Of a DNA stretch of 64,000 nucleotides, positions 22,701-33,507 are shown one piece after another. Source of the DNA: Taenia hydatigena (taxonomy: Eukaryota; Platyhelminthes; Cestoda; Cyclophyllidea; Taeniidae); contig JADWOT020000001.1 in assembly GCA_036345935.2 (NCBI GenBank), forward strand, positions 33,089,412 through 33,153,411, in the 5' to 3' direction. The notes beneath the pieces are model-generated. The model was not told where the DNA came from and did no database searches. It worked only from the letters and a program-made list of their open reading frames with translations. The position numbers were made by a program, and so were the translations under genes. Position 1 is the stretch's first letter. Each line of letters starts with the position of its first letter.

Positions 22701-23397
22701 TCACACTCTGCTTGTTCCAAGAGGGTAAAGACCAAGAAGGAGAGACGAACCCGTTGACCTTTGCATACATTGCGAACAGCTCTTTAGGCAATACTTTCAT
22801 TTTATAACTTCGAGAATTCGCTTTCAAGTGATGCGATTGATGCCGCGTGGAGCGTTGTTAAAACAGGCATTACACGGCATTCTTGCAGACAAAACCACGA
22901 GAGCTATTTACTGACAAGCAGCGAGACGGAAAAGATTTTTATGCTTGTTTTCTCTTGCCCCTTCTGTGCCCAGTGGATCCCTAAGGCCACGTAGACTACG
23001 AGAACTCGCTTGGGTCGAAAGGACACCTCCCACGACATCAATCATGCAAGGAGTGTACGCATCGACATGAGACGGTGATTTTCACTGGATGCTTGCAAGG
23101 ACAAAGTTCATCGAGTCTCAAAGCTTATCGAGTCAGCATTCGCAAGGGTGTGTGAAGGTGCGGAGTTCGTCTTTCCTTACTTGGTCCTCTTTCGCTCAAA
23201 ACGAGTAGATTGGATGCAGGTGGGTATCAGTATCCATAACCGGTGCTGTTGCCCCACCGCCACTGTTAATGCGATTAGTGCTGTTGCAACACTGCTGAAT
23301 TCTACGATCAGACTGACCACAGCATCACTAGTGGAGACGGATGTGTAGCCACTTCGTCAGGTCGCCACGTTTGCATTATATACGCTTTAGCTAATTA

Positions 23398-23500
23398 GTC
23401 CTCAGAGTTAGGCGAGATGCGCTCGACGAACACGTCTCTGGCTACCGAATCGTCGTCATCTTCCTTTAAGAAAGTAAAGAACTCACTGAATTAACATCAT
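23398..23500 (+). repeat. Family A core inside the inverted-end element
   Basis: GTCCTCAGAGTTAGGCGAGATGCGCTCGACGAACACG and the following CTACCGAATCGTCGTCATCTTCCTTTAAGAAAG match 37650-37740 and 46290-46360. Confidence 0.7.
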
Positions 23501-23509
23501 ATCAGATCC

Positions 23510-23650
23510 TCTTCTTCTCTTCGAAGACAGATAAGGCAGCTACACCGTCGCAAGTTTCATCCTTCGTGCAGCCTTCTTCTGCACGAACCTAGTCTTTGCA
23601 CTGGTGAACTGCTGTCGCAATGCAGTCAACCTGGTGACATGGTGACAGTA
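23510..23650 (+). pseudogene. Membrane-protein exon, member 2 (internal deletion)
   Basis: The plus-strand frame reads YTVASFILRAAFFCTNLVF and FALVNCCRNAVNLVTW. It corresponds to the start and end of the exon with the LSK region missing. It forms the right arm of the 22330-23730 element and is the direct counterpart of 41350-41450. Confidence 0.45.
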
Positions 23651-23739
23651 GAGGTGCTCCTGTCAATTCAAATTTATCTTTGCAGATTTTGCTGCTTGGC
23701 TGCTAGTGCTCCTAACTTTCTATCCTCTTTCACTCTGGC

Positions 23740-24090
23740 ATTGTGATCTGATCCAAATAAAGTTTTGGCCACATCAAGTGCTAGTTTCATTAACTATTTT
23801 AAGGGAAGTATCGACTAAAAGGGGATGGGATAAGCAATGGTGCGTTGGAGGCGGGTAGGTGAGTAGGTGTGAGGGACGTGAAGGTCGTCTGTAGGTAGCG
23901 GTCGAGATTAATGGAATAAACAGAAGGAAAGAGTAAGTGATGTGCATAATCCACTGGAATTACCAATATGCACAACAGTTATCTCCTCCAGTTCACTTTA
24001 CTTCTCATCATTAAACTGTCATTTTCCTCTCCAACGAGTCGAATGCTCTCGCATTCGATGACTTTAGACCTTGCATAGAGTCGTCGCGAT
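23740..24090 (-). repeat. Family B repeat, inverted copy
   Basis: Reverse complement matches 22010-22320 and 62430-62710. It begins directly beside the inverted-end element at GGCCACATCAAGTGCTAGTTT, the same junction as at 41565, so the two families travelled together at least once. Confidence 0.65.
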
Positions 24091-27000
24091 GACACGTGCG
24101 ACGAGTGACCAAGCATAGCCACTGAGAGGTGATTATTTCAGGTTAAAATTATTTCCCAGCAGTTTCTCAACCCGCTCGATAGAACTCTGCGTGATTTTAT
24201 CGTGTCTGCGCAGAACATCTACAATCGTGTTATTGAAAGCAGTCGACCTCCCAGCACCCCGACTACCCACACTCATTCTAGCTCTAGACTTATCGGGTGT
24301 TGACGAGGAAACCGATATTTATCTATCAATGGAAGCTGAGCCGAGAATGTAGCATCAATAGCTCCACCCCAAAACAATTGGTTTTTACTGGGAAAGACTT
24401 GCCTCACGGTGGAGATTAATCGAGTTAAACGGATGCCTCGAGACAAGAAGTGGATATGGTGACTTACAATGGGTTCACCTCCCTGCCAAGCATTCCACGA
24501 CCTAAAATACGCCACAGCTGTGTTGGACATAGAAGTCGAAATGAGGATCTTCATGATCTGCAACTCTGTCACTATTGAGTGGTGGATTAAACACACCTCG
24601 AGATCGCAATTAACAGTGGTGGTGTTGACACACTCCAGAGAAAACTGACACAGTGGCACAGTTGCTAGCAGTTGGTCAGGTTGATGATCAGTTGGCTTGC
24701 CGATTCCACTAAACAAGCATTCAATGCGCGGCTAAGTGACAGGCTTATGATTACCTACCGAACCCATTGTAGTGCAAAACAATGCAAGCAGTGACGTTGC
24801 AACACGACAAGGCCAGTGGAGTAACTACATCTCAAAATGTAAATTAACAGTGATGGTGTCTACGCACTGCATTCCAGGCTGAGATGTGCTGACAGGGATT
24901 TGGTTAAGATGGTTATAATGCCCTTGGATTGCTTTGGATAACACAAACGTTAATTGACACGTCAAGTGAGTTTCACTTGCTGCCAAAAGCATGGCGAAGG
25001 CTTGGTCTCCGGATGATCGTTGACCTACCAAAATAGAGAAGTAGTGACAAGAGGATGATATAATTGGCTGTGGCATTAAACGTATTCAGGAAAGTGGATG
25101 GTGACAGCAATAAACACGACGCTCTTCAGACTTCCCTGCACTGCTGACCATTACCGCAGTAAATTCCTCCGACCATCAACCTACATAGCGGCTGCACCAT
25201 GGACTCACAAACAAACTGCACCAACCAGTTACCGATCCATATAAAAGGCAAATTTAGTGGGCTAAGACACATCCGCGCACAACGCATAGCTACTGACTAA
25301 CTAATGAGTAGCATGTCGCAGTGCAATTGCATTGTTTAAAGGGCCAGCCATCTGCTTACCTCACATACTGATTCAGTCCAACATTAACCAAACCACCTTC
25401 CAGCATCTATCAATCAGAGAGCGATTTCAGCTGTCCTTCGGAGAGGACTATTAGAATGTCTGTGCTTGCCCAATTAGCGTCCACTCCTCCTCAACTGCTT
25501 CCAGTCAGCAGATTAAGCACAGAATGCCAAAACGCATTGATGCTTTGCAGCAATAGCATTCTGCAACTGCAGTCGCCACTTGCGTGCTTTCCACTTTTAT
25601 CATCAACTCACTCTTTGCTCGAGACTAAACCCGTCTAAGCGCAAACTGTCCTAGAAGAACTCCAGCTGTTCCACAGTTAAAAAGAAGGTTGATGGAATTA
25701 TCCATCACACGACAATAAAACCCTCATCGTACAGCCAAACGCAAGACCAAAATCTATCCATCAGTCAATTGATGCTGTAACTTGGCTTGTGGTGAGCAGC
25801 AAATCGAACACTCCCAAGACATTTGCACCACAGTAGGAGCAGTATCCCATCATTGGAGTTAATATACGCTAAATAGGGAGAGGTGAACGCTGAACCTAGT
25901 GCAGTCCTTTACGGACTTGTTGGCACGCCGCTACTGACATTGCAGCCAGGAATTGGGCACAGAGGAACAGATCGCTCTACCTGGAGGTTACTTATCCACT
26001 AATGTTGATCAAGACCACAAGCATGTGGCCTCCGCATGATGATCGACCAGGCACCAGAGGAGCAATGCTTGCACAGCCTGCTTACTTGGAAAGATGCCAA
26101 AGGTGAGGAAGGGGCTGGAGTGTCATCAACACAAATCAGTGGCGCTAAGGACATATACGCAAAAGAGCCCTTTGAGGGTGTTTACGGTTAGCTTGGACTG
26201 CCGGTTGGGTAGAGGTGAGTGAGACTGCCGACTGCTCGCCTTTGGATGACTTGAGTGTTTAACAAGCAGCCTTGAGGAAATTAACCGACCTCGTTCCATT
26301 TCCTATAGACCAAAATTTTCGGGAGCGATCCATCGCTGAATCAGCACTCTCTCGCCATCTTCTGGACATCCCAAAGGACGGCCACCATTAATGCGCATCG
26401 ACCTTAGTAGAACAGAGCGAATCCCATCAGTCTGATAAATCCGGATCTCTCACTGCCAATAACACGATCTCACAAGGATCCAGTAAAGTAATGAATGGGT
26501 GCTGAACATTACATAGCAGAGAGGAACAATATGTTAAGTCCAACTCAAAACACTGATGGACGAATAGCTTCCAGACGGAGTGGTGTGCTCCATCCTGTGC
26601 AATTGCCGGATACAATGACAGCATTATGTAAATGCGTTCGGAAAGGTGTGCAATGAGTTCAGCGCTTGTCCTTCTCTTCTTGGCTTTCATCTTCCTCAAA
26701 ATAAAAAGTGGGAGAACAAGTGACGGACAAATTTGTCGGCGATATGGCAACTAAGGTAGAGTGATGAGGTGAATAATGATACTTATACATGAGGATGTGC
26801 ATCCATCGAATGTTTTGGCCAATAAGAATGGTTCAGTCTACCACGTCTACTTCAGTTATGCCGATATATCGAAACAGGCAGCGACCTATCAACATTAGCA
26901 AGTGCCGATGTGATGACAGGAAAATCAACGACACTACACTTTGTCGATCAGACGACGATATAGAGGGGCATTTGATTTCCTACCGATACTTTACGTCCGA

Positions 27001-28270
27001 GCTTCCTCAATCATTAACGCAGTCAACATGAACATCAGAATCTGGCTCTTAACCGTGACCGATGCAGCCAGAGTTGCCAAAAACTCTCGACTAAGCCTCT
27101 AAAACTGTGCTCTCCTACTCGTCTCTGTGGTCAGTGCTTCCCTGAACTCATGGAAGGAGGTTATGTCCCATTATGACAGTGAGAACCAGGACCTGAACAA
27201 CACATGCCTTTGGGAGTGTGTTGATGCATTGATTGGATAAATTGAGGGGATTGCTCTTACCCACATTTGGGTTACCTGCTGGTCACCCCATATGGACCCT
27301 TCAACGTGGCCGAAATGTGATCTTTACTGACTGCCACACTTCTTGCTGTTCCCTTGTTGGCGAGCGAACTATCAGTGCGATTATTAGTGCAAAGGAATTG
27401 TCCTCTCCCTGTTTTAGAGGATAGTCGCATGATTGGGATGAGCTGTCGGAATAATTCCGCCCACCATCGACATGGTTGTGTCTGGCTCTACCAATTCCTA
27501 ATAAACTCTTTAACAGCGCATAAAGAGGGCACCACCGAAACTGATTTTAACCACGTCGGGCAAAACACATTCAAACTACAATTGACGAAATCGTTTTCCA
27601 TGTTTATCTGAGTAGGACGCTTCGCGTTGAATGCGACACAGACGATGATTTATACTTGCGCAACCTTTATTCTTCTCTCCTTCCTTGGATTACCATCCAA
27701 CTCATCTTTACGGAAGACTCACGCTCATATGAAACAATCCGTTGCAGTAGTGTAAAGAAAAACTATTTAGACAATCGAAGCTACAAGTTAACACAATGGA
27801 TTTGGGAACAGGCTAGCATTATGAGGTTGTGAAGTAACATCCACAAGACTGACTAATCACTTTGAATGTTCTTGAGGAGGATGGAGAATTTCACGTCGTC
27901 TAAGAGTCTGCAATCACTGGAATGCCATACAGCCTTCATCATCCTGTGGTGGTTGGCATGAGGAGAAGGCTAAAACAATGAGAAGTGTGGCCGTAGAGCG
28001 ACGGATCATACTAAATCCACGATCTGAATCCCTCCATCTACGCGACTGCAATGCACTTAGCACCTTTGAACCCCAAACATTTTTTAAGAACCACACATAC
28101 ACAAACAAATTCCAAAATCAGACATCTTAAAAAATGAGACCTAGCATTCAAGCACTTTTAACCTTATAAACACGTAACTATACCTCTTACTCCTCCTTCT
28201 CCTCCCTCTCCCACCTCGCCCTCCTTCTCATCATCCCAATCATTCTCACAAGACAGCCCCTCACAAACTC
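24091..28270. other. Long stretch without a supported gene
   Basis: The longest frame is minus-strand 24273-24716 (147 codons). It contains an internal echo: CVNTTTVNCDLEV resembles CVDTITVNLHFEM in the frame at 24825-25076, reflecting a short DNA repeat also visible near 16730 and 25950. A plus-strand frame at 26774-26905 reads DVHPSNVLANKNGSVYHVYF with gene-like composition but ends after about 44 codons. No domain, splice pair or known family is recognised anywhere here. Confidence 0.4.
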
Positions 28271-28279
28271 AATATTTAT

Positions 28280-28640
28280 TTGATTTGTCGGCCGCATCGT
28301 CGCAATTTTACTTTTCGGCGGTCTGATTGTGATGCTGTCGGACAGAAAAATGGTCTACGCAACATTTCTGCTTGCGTACGCCAGCTTCGCATTGCTCAAT
28401 TGGAGCAGTGCAATGAGCTTCAGTCCCTCTCTACTTGGCCAATAATTGCGCCGCCTTGTACATCTGATAACGAGGAAAGGTGATCCGAGGGAGCGTCACC
28501 AGTGCTCAGTTGGAGTAGAGGTGAGACTGTGCAGACGCCATCAACAGAAGCTGCCATCGGCCTCAGTGGACCAGGATGCAACTAGCTTTGCAACGCCATC
28601 TCTTTCTCATCAACTCACATTACCGGTGATGCTTGCATGA
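28280..28640 (+). pseudogene. Membrane-protein gene fragment, member 3
   Basis: The first part reads VMLSDRKMVYATFLLAYASF and ALLNWSSAM before a stop. It matches exon 1 of the minus-strand gene at 30137-31066. The second part, in another frame, reads RERHQCSVGVEVRLCRRHQQ and SASVDQDATSFA, matching exon 2 of that gene (GERHQRSVGVEVRPYGRHHR). The intervening intron borders are lost. The two loci face each other about 1.6 kb apart. Stops and a missing donor make this copy non-functional. Confidence 0.6.
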
Positions 28641-30136
28641 CAACTGCATCCAGTCAACCTAAACTTGTTAAGGTCAATCCATCTGCAGCAGCTATCCACA
28701 CTAGCAAATAGCATAATTGGGACGTGTAAAAATAAACTTACCAAACAAAATGCTTCAAATGGTAGCACTACAGCAATTAATACAAACTCGAACTTGGTAG
28801 TCCTTTTGTTCGTCCATAACAATGATTCAATGCGAGAAATCGCCATCACCGCACGAGGTGACGTTGAGCCAGCAGAAATGTCAGTCAAACCACCGCGTCG
28901 CCACCTCAGAGCGAAGCGTCAATTGTGTTCATGGCAACGACAATTAAAAACAAGGGGTGATTTGTGTGATAAGAGTAACGCATTAACAAGCACAATTAAT
29001 ACAGGTTTTTGCGTGTATTCAATTTTGCGAGAAGACATTGGTGGGTTAGCGATGCCACGCATAATGGCAAATGCAACAATACATATCTTAGTGCAAATAT
29101 TTTAAGCACCAAATTTATATTTAACTGAGATTGTGATGTGCATACTTAGAGCTGCTTTTGCTACTAAAATGTGGTACTGCTGAAAGTGAATTACTTGATC
29201 TCACAATTATTATCTGACATCTTGCATTGGCCCGCTGATATGAACTCATATCCCGGCTAATTACGGAAGGGTAGAAAGGATGGCATGGGAACAATTCTAT
29301 GAATGAGTCTACTCACCCATTACCAGGCCTGTTCGCATTTGATACCGGACCGTAGCAGTTATGTTGCGATGTGGGAGGGATTACTCTCGCGAATCGTTAC
29401 TTGCGAGAGATAGTGCGTCCTGGTCATTGCTACGCAACGGTGCGCTATTGTTTAGGCACTCCTTTGTGTTTATGCTCATTCGACGGTTAGCCAATCACTC
29501 TAGTTCAGTTTGTCGTTGCACAATTTTGACAATCTTATGCAGAGTGTGAAGCGTTAGAATAACATGGTAGCCGATGTTGAAAGGAGATGTAGTACTTTGT
29601 TTGTTGGAACTACTGGTTTCGGCCAAGGTCACAGAGGTGGCCGTACTGCCCTAGCTGCGTGGGCTGGCCTCCAGGCCATGCCAGAAAACTATGTTCCTCA
29701 GTCCGTTGAATATATGTAAATATGTATATTCTGCTATAGCATTCTGTCTACTTTTGCCTTCGAGGAAGCCTCGGGGCGCTACAGGAGAGGTAATGCTAGA
29801 TGTGAGGTGGAAAGAGCACATCGGGAATGTGTATGCCCATTAAATTGCTATATTGCGGGATGTCTGTCGCATAGTCGATAAGCTGCATCGCTGACATCCC
29901 TGTTCACTCATTTCTTACTAGAATTGACACCGTTGATCAATATTGTAAGTGGTGGCGCCTCTCACACCCACCCAGTCCACTAATGCTCGTCTCATTACCA
30001 CCCACCCCATCCTGCTCACAAAGAAGGCAAAAAGAAGGTATTGCTGCAACATAATTCTGTTAGCACGATACAATCATGCTATGGAGAGTGCAGAAGAGGG
30101 ATAAGGAGAAAGGGAAAAAAACGAGGTGAGTGAGCC
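28641..30136. other. No supported gene; one short dispersed repeat
   Basis: A plus-strand frame of 146 codons (28665-29105) lacks domains and is partly antisense to another open frame. The stretch 29591-29690 resembles 52111-52204 (ACTTTGTTTGTT, then GCCCTAG...CGTGGGCTGG and GGCCATGCCAG) in the same orientation, a short dispersed repeat of unknown type. Confidence 0.45.
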
Positions 30137-31066
30137 CTAACAATTTAAACAGCAGAAGATGCGCCATCTTCCTGCGCGTCCTCTTCTTACTCCGGGTTGG
30201 TGTTTTGGCCCTGAAATAACCAATGGAAGAAGAGAAGGGTGAGGATGCAAAATGAGGAGGAGGAGGAGGAGAATGTTTGAGTGTGGAGAGCTTACGGGGG
30301 TGTTGAGCATTCCACTCTCGCCACCAGCGGTCAGCTATAAGAAGGAACAAAAACATGCAGATGTGGCTAAAGCTAATGCTACTGCTAGCTGCCCAGACAA
30401 TGAAAGCAAGTCAGATGAATGACGTATACTGAGTCTGCACGTAATTACGGACCAAGTGATTGAGCACAAAGGCATGAAGTAAGTCTTGAGCTAGAGCCGC
30501 TATGCAACTCCTACAAAGTGGCTTGACCAGTACGCAGAGGAGGAGGAGGAGAAAGAGAAGGGTGTGAGACTCACGTGGATCGGTGTCTAGACACACGGCC
30601 TCAGTGGCCGGTACAACCTCCTCGTCACGAAGAGAAGAGATTGCATAAGTGGTTGTGTCCCGGTCCACTGATGCCGGTGGCAGCCTCCGGTGGTGGCGCC
30701 CATAGGGTCTCACCTCAACACCAACTGAGCGCTGGTGGCGCTCCCCCGCCTCACTTTCCCTCCTTGTCACATCTACAAGGCAGCAGATTAATTAGCGAAA
30801 TGGACACACTTACAGTCGACAAGGGTTCCAGCGATACTAACAATTGCCCACAGGTACGACCATGTGAGTAGGTTCAGCGCACTGCTCAAATTGAGCAGTG
30901 CAAAGCTCACATACGCGAGCAGAAATACGGCATACAGCACTCCTTCTTTCGACAACATCGCGAGTGAATCACGGAAATATGAAACTGGCGACGATGCGCC
31001 TGACATAATGATCGATGGATCGAAGACGACAATTTGAAATGCACGTGACAGCGTACATTGAGTGTA
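30137..31066 (-). pseudogene. Multi-pass membrane protein gene, four-exon copy (member 4)
   Basis: Reading leftwards, exon 1 (31066-30814) has two membrane-like stretches (GVLYAVFLLAYVSFALLNL, then YLWAIVSIAGTLVD) and ends at a GTAAGT donor. A 41-nt intron leads to exon 2 (30772-30575), a hydrophilic Arg/His-rich segment (GERHQRSVGVEVRPYGRHHR) with an acidic end and a GTGAGT donor; exons 1 and 2 join in phase 1. Exon 3 (30510-30296) has another membrane stretch (SFSHICMFLFLLIADRWW) and joins exon 4 (30210-30137), a basic tail ending in TAG, in phase. Defects: a one-base phase conflict between exons 2 and 3 and an in-frame TGA at 30413-30411. The TGA upstream of 31067 limits exon 1. The family is not recognised. 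It is the most complete source of the exon scattered through the window. Confidence 0.55.
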
Positions 31067-31099
31067 TCAGAGTGGTCGCGAGTGACTGAGAAACGTGAG

Positions 31100-31403
31100 G
31101 CTTTGTGGACGATCTGGACAAGGAGAGAGTCGACGGCCAAATAGCTGCAATTAATGTAGACAGATTAAAGCACATTAAGTTACATGCGGTGTAGAGAACT
31201 AAATACCACTCCGAGTCATGCTTTTCTGTGTCTGTCGTGGTGTTAGGCTTCGAGGGTGATCTGGATAATGCGTAAGCTAAAAGCAGAATTGAGGTGTCTT
31301 CGTGGATCATGTCCAGTGGTAATGCAATAAGAGGAGCGAAGAAACAAAAACTCAGCGATAAAGTGTGAGATGTTGCAGTTATTAGTAAAAGGTGTTCCAG
31401 CAA
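31100..31403 (-). other. Hydrophobic antisense frame upstream of the membrane gene
   Basis: The minus-strand frame 31403-30969 contains TLSLSFCFFAPLIALPLDM and a second aliphatic stretch, and an ATTGCAG acceptor ends near 31144. It could hold a further upstream exon of the membrane-protein gene, but no phase-compatible join to exon 1 was found and no second copy in the window supports it. Confidence 0.2.
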
Positions 31404-31673
31404 CTCATTTTCCTTTGTATGCTGAATATATGCATTCTACCCTGATATTTGTCTTCGTTTGCCTTCAAGGGACACTTCGAACCCCACAATAAGGAGCTGG
31501 CTTACAAGTAAGATTATGAGGAGAAGGAGAAGAAAGAGGAGGAGATGGAGGAGGGACCGCATTGACAAACTTACAAAAGCGGGAGGTTAATGATGCGATT
31601 CTTATCCCTAACACTATCTGTGGCTCAGTAAACATGTCTCATACTCTCTTTGCCTTCTTATGTCTCCTCACAG

Positions 31674-31813
31674 AGGGAATCAAAAAGTTTAGATCATTCC
31701 ACACAAAAGGTAATCCAGTTAAATTGTCGAGCGCCTTCACCCCTATCGTGATCAACTATCCCAGCAGAATCGAACCCGTTTTCACAATTGCATTGGGGTT
31801 AGTGGCAGATCAG
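31674..31813 (+). CDS. Candidate internal exon, unidentified
   Basis: A pyrimidine-rich tract and CTCACAG acceptor end at 31673, and a CAG|GTAAGT donor follows 31813. The 140-nt segment enters in phase 1, leaves in phase 0 and reads EGIKKFRSFHTKGNPVKLSS, then FTPIVINYPSRIEPVFTIAL. Both splice signals are strong and composition is gene-like. The frame also continues upstream without splicing to 31562. It is single copy and lies opposite in strand to the membrane gene. No family is recognised. Confidence 0.35.
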
Positions 31814-32094
31814 GTAAGTTCAGACAATTAACAGTCATGTCATGACAGCTGCTACATGAAGCAGAAGCTCAGGTAGCACTCCACTAAACAATAAATCTGT
31901 CAATGTGGTTGATGCTCAAATCAGGCAGTAATTACGAATGTAGCTACTGTACCACTGCGTCTACGTGTAGTGGGATGTTCAGACATCGCAACCGAAAATT
32001 GCCATCTGATAACGTAGCTCACAACCCACCAACCAACAAGATGTCAAGTAAAATTTTGTACAAATGCGCATCTTGTGTAAAGGTGAACGACGCC

Positions 32095-32170
32095 TGCAAG
32101 ACCATGTGAGTGAGGTCAATCCATTGCTCCAATTGAGCAACGCGTCTCTTCGCTTTGAACATGAACGTTG
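32095..32170 (-). pseudogene. Membrane-protein exon, member 5 (short remnant)
   Basis: Reverse complement reads ALLNWSNGLTSLTWS, matching ALLNLSSALNLLTWS at 30814-31066, with the same CCATGTGAGT.GGT flank as seen at 30860. Only the second half of the exon survives. Confidence 0.45.
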
Positions 32171-33436
32171 CTACAAAACACATGCCTCAAGTAAATTAAG
32201 GTGTACAACTAATTGACAAAATGACATTGCTTGCTGTGATTTGAATTACTTTTACGATTTGCTGACAAACTTTACAATATCACTATTACAGATTGATTTT
32301 ATTGACACAAATTGTGCATTGTTATTACTACGTTTGCTACCTAAATTATACGCGAAAGTCGAAACTGTTAGTAGTTGTTGTAATTGTGGTCTTATCAAAG
32401 ATACATAAAAACTTAAGGTTGTTTGTTTTACCGGCCGAGCTTTGAATTGATTGGTCGGGTTTGTGCGCGACTTGCGTAAGTGGTGCGCGTTCTCGGGGAT
32501 AATTATTTTGGGTTAATGCGCCTTTATCCGCCGCCAAAAGTCGGAAACCCGGTAGGCATTGAGTACCTCTTTGTTGTTTTTAGTTATTTAATTGTTGTGA
32601 GGTACTTTAAATGTCGATTTGCTTTCTTTACACACATATTTGTTGGAGTAGATGCAAAGTCTTCTTAATGTGACTGTTGACGGTTACTTGTCAACTGCAA
32701 GGTCTCCTCACGTGCATGTTTCGCTGTATGGACATAAGTTTTTACTGTTTTTGTGGGTTGTGAGTTTGTTTGTATTTTCACTGACGTTTGAATTTGAGTG
32801 ATGAGGCATAATTTTGTGGAGAGGTGCCAAAACCCTACCAAGTGCTTGGAAATTACTTGCTTGGTGGTTTCTTGCGATTAAGCATCCATTTTATAAATAT
32901 GTGTAGATATATGCTTTTGCTTTACCAATCAGTTTATTGTTAGACCAACCGTCTCATAAATAGCTGCAGTTGCTGTCACAACCTTTTGTTTTTCATTTGC
33001 ACTGCCTAATCGCGTTGAATTTTTTACTGCAAAACACTTCTTTGGTTTGAGTACGATTGCTTTAGCTGTTTTCAAGGAGTTTGTTATTTTAGCATGATTG
33101 AGTTTTGATGAATGGGGTCCAATTTGATGAAGGGATTTGTAACTTTGGTAACGTAAACGTAAAGTCCCATAATATGGCTGTTAGGTCGTTTTGTTTTCCA
33201 GCTACGATGTCTACTCACGTACACATTTCGCTGTATGGAACTTGGAGCGATAAGTTAAGATTGTTTCGGCGATTTGTAATTTGCTTGCTTTCTAATGACG
33301 ATAGATTTTGTTGGGAGGAGCTCTAACGTTGCTAAGGATATGGCAACTAATCATTATTATTTTCTTGCTAATAAGTATTCACTATATTTATAAATGTTAT
33401 TGTGCATTTTTTATGTCCGTTTTCGTGCTTGAATAG

Positions 33437-33507
33437 ACACTGAAGAAGAAGCTGCTGCAGTAATGGGTGCGAATCTCGCCTTCGCCATCACTTCGCATAT
33501 TTCTCAG
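33437..33507 (+). CDS. Internal exon-like segment, paralogue of 4841-4914
   Basis: The acceptor (GAATAG) and donor (GTAAGA) are retained, and the frame reads DTEEEAAAVMGANLAFAITS and then HISQ. One Glu codon fewer than copy 1 keeps the frame. The competing upstream acceptor of copy 1 (GCTAG) has become GCTTG here, which identifies AATAG as the true acceptor. Unidentified protein. Confidence 0.4.

Larger units (their letters stand above)
22330..23730. mobile_element. Element with long inverted ends carrying membrane-protein exons, copy 1
   Basis: The left end (22330-22700) read on the minus strand and the right end (23510-23730) read on the plus strand are homologous, giving imperfect inverted ends of roughly 250-350 bp. 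Both ends encode parts of the same membrane-protein exon. The middle holds family A sequence (23398-23500) and a TCAAAACGAGTAGATTGGATGCAGG block. A second copy lies at 36630-38450. No transposase is present. A fold-back or pack-type non-autonomous transposon, or inverted duplication of a gene fragment, would both explain it. Confidence 0.55.

Noticed and set aside
24273..24716. 147-codon minus-strand frame
   Set aside because: Its internal echo is explained by a short DNA repeat; no domain or homologous open copy.
28665..29105. 146-codon plus-strand frame
   Set aside because: No domain, no splice borders and a competing antisense frame; length alone is not convincing in this composition.
30999..31006. 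TGTCAG as splice acceptor of the membrane-protein exon 1
   Set aside because: Alignment with the other members shows coding similarity continuing upstream through this site, so the exon starts further upstream.
31450..31490. GGTTCGAA-type motif suggesting a tRNA B box
   Set aside because: No A box or cloverleaf could be formed around it; similar motifs near 17575 and 57793 also fail.
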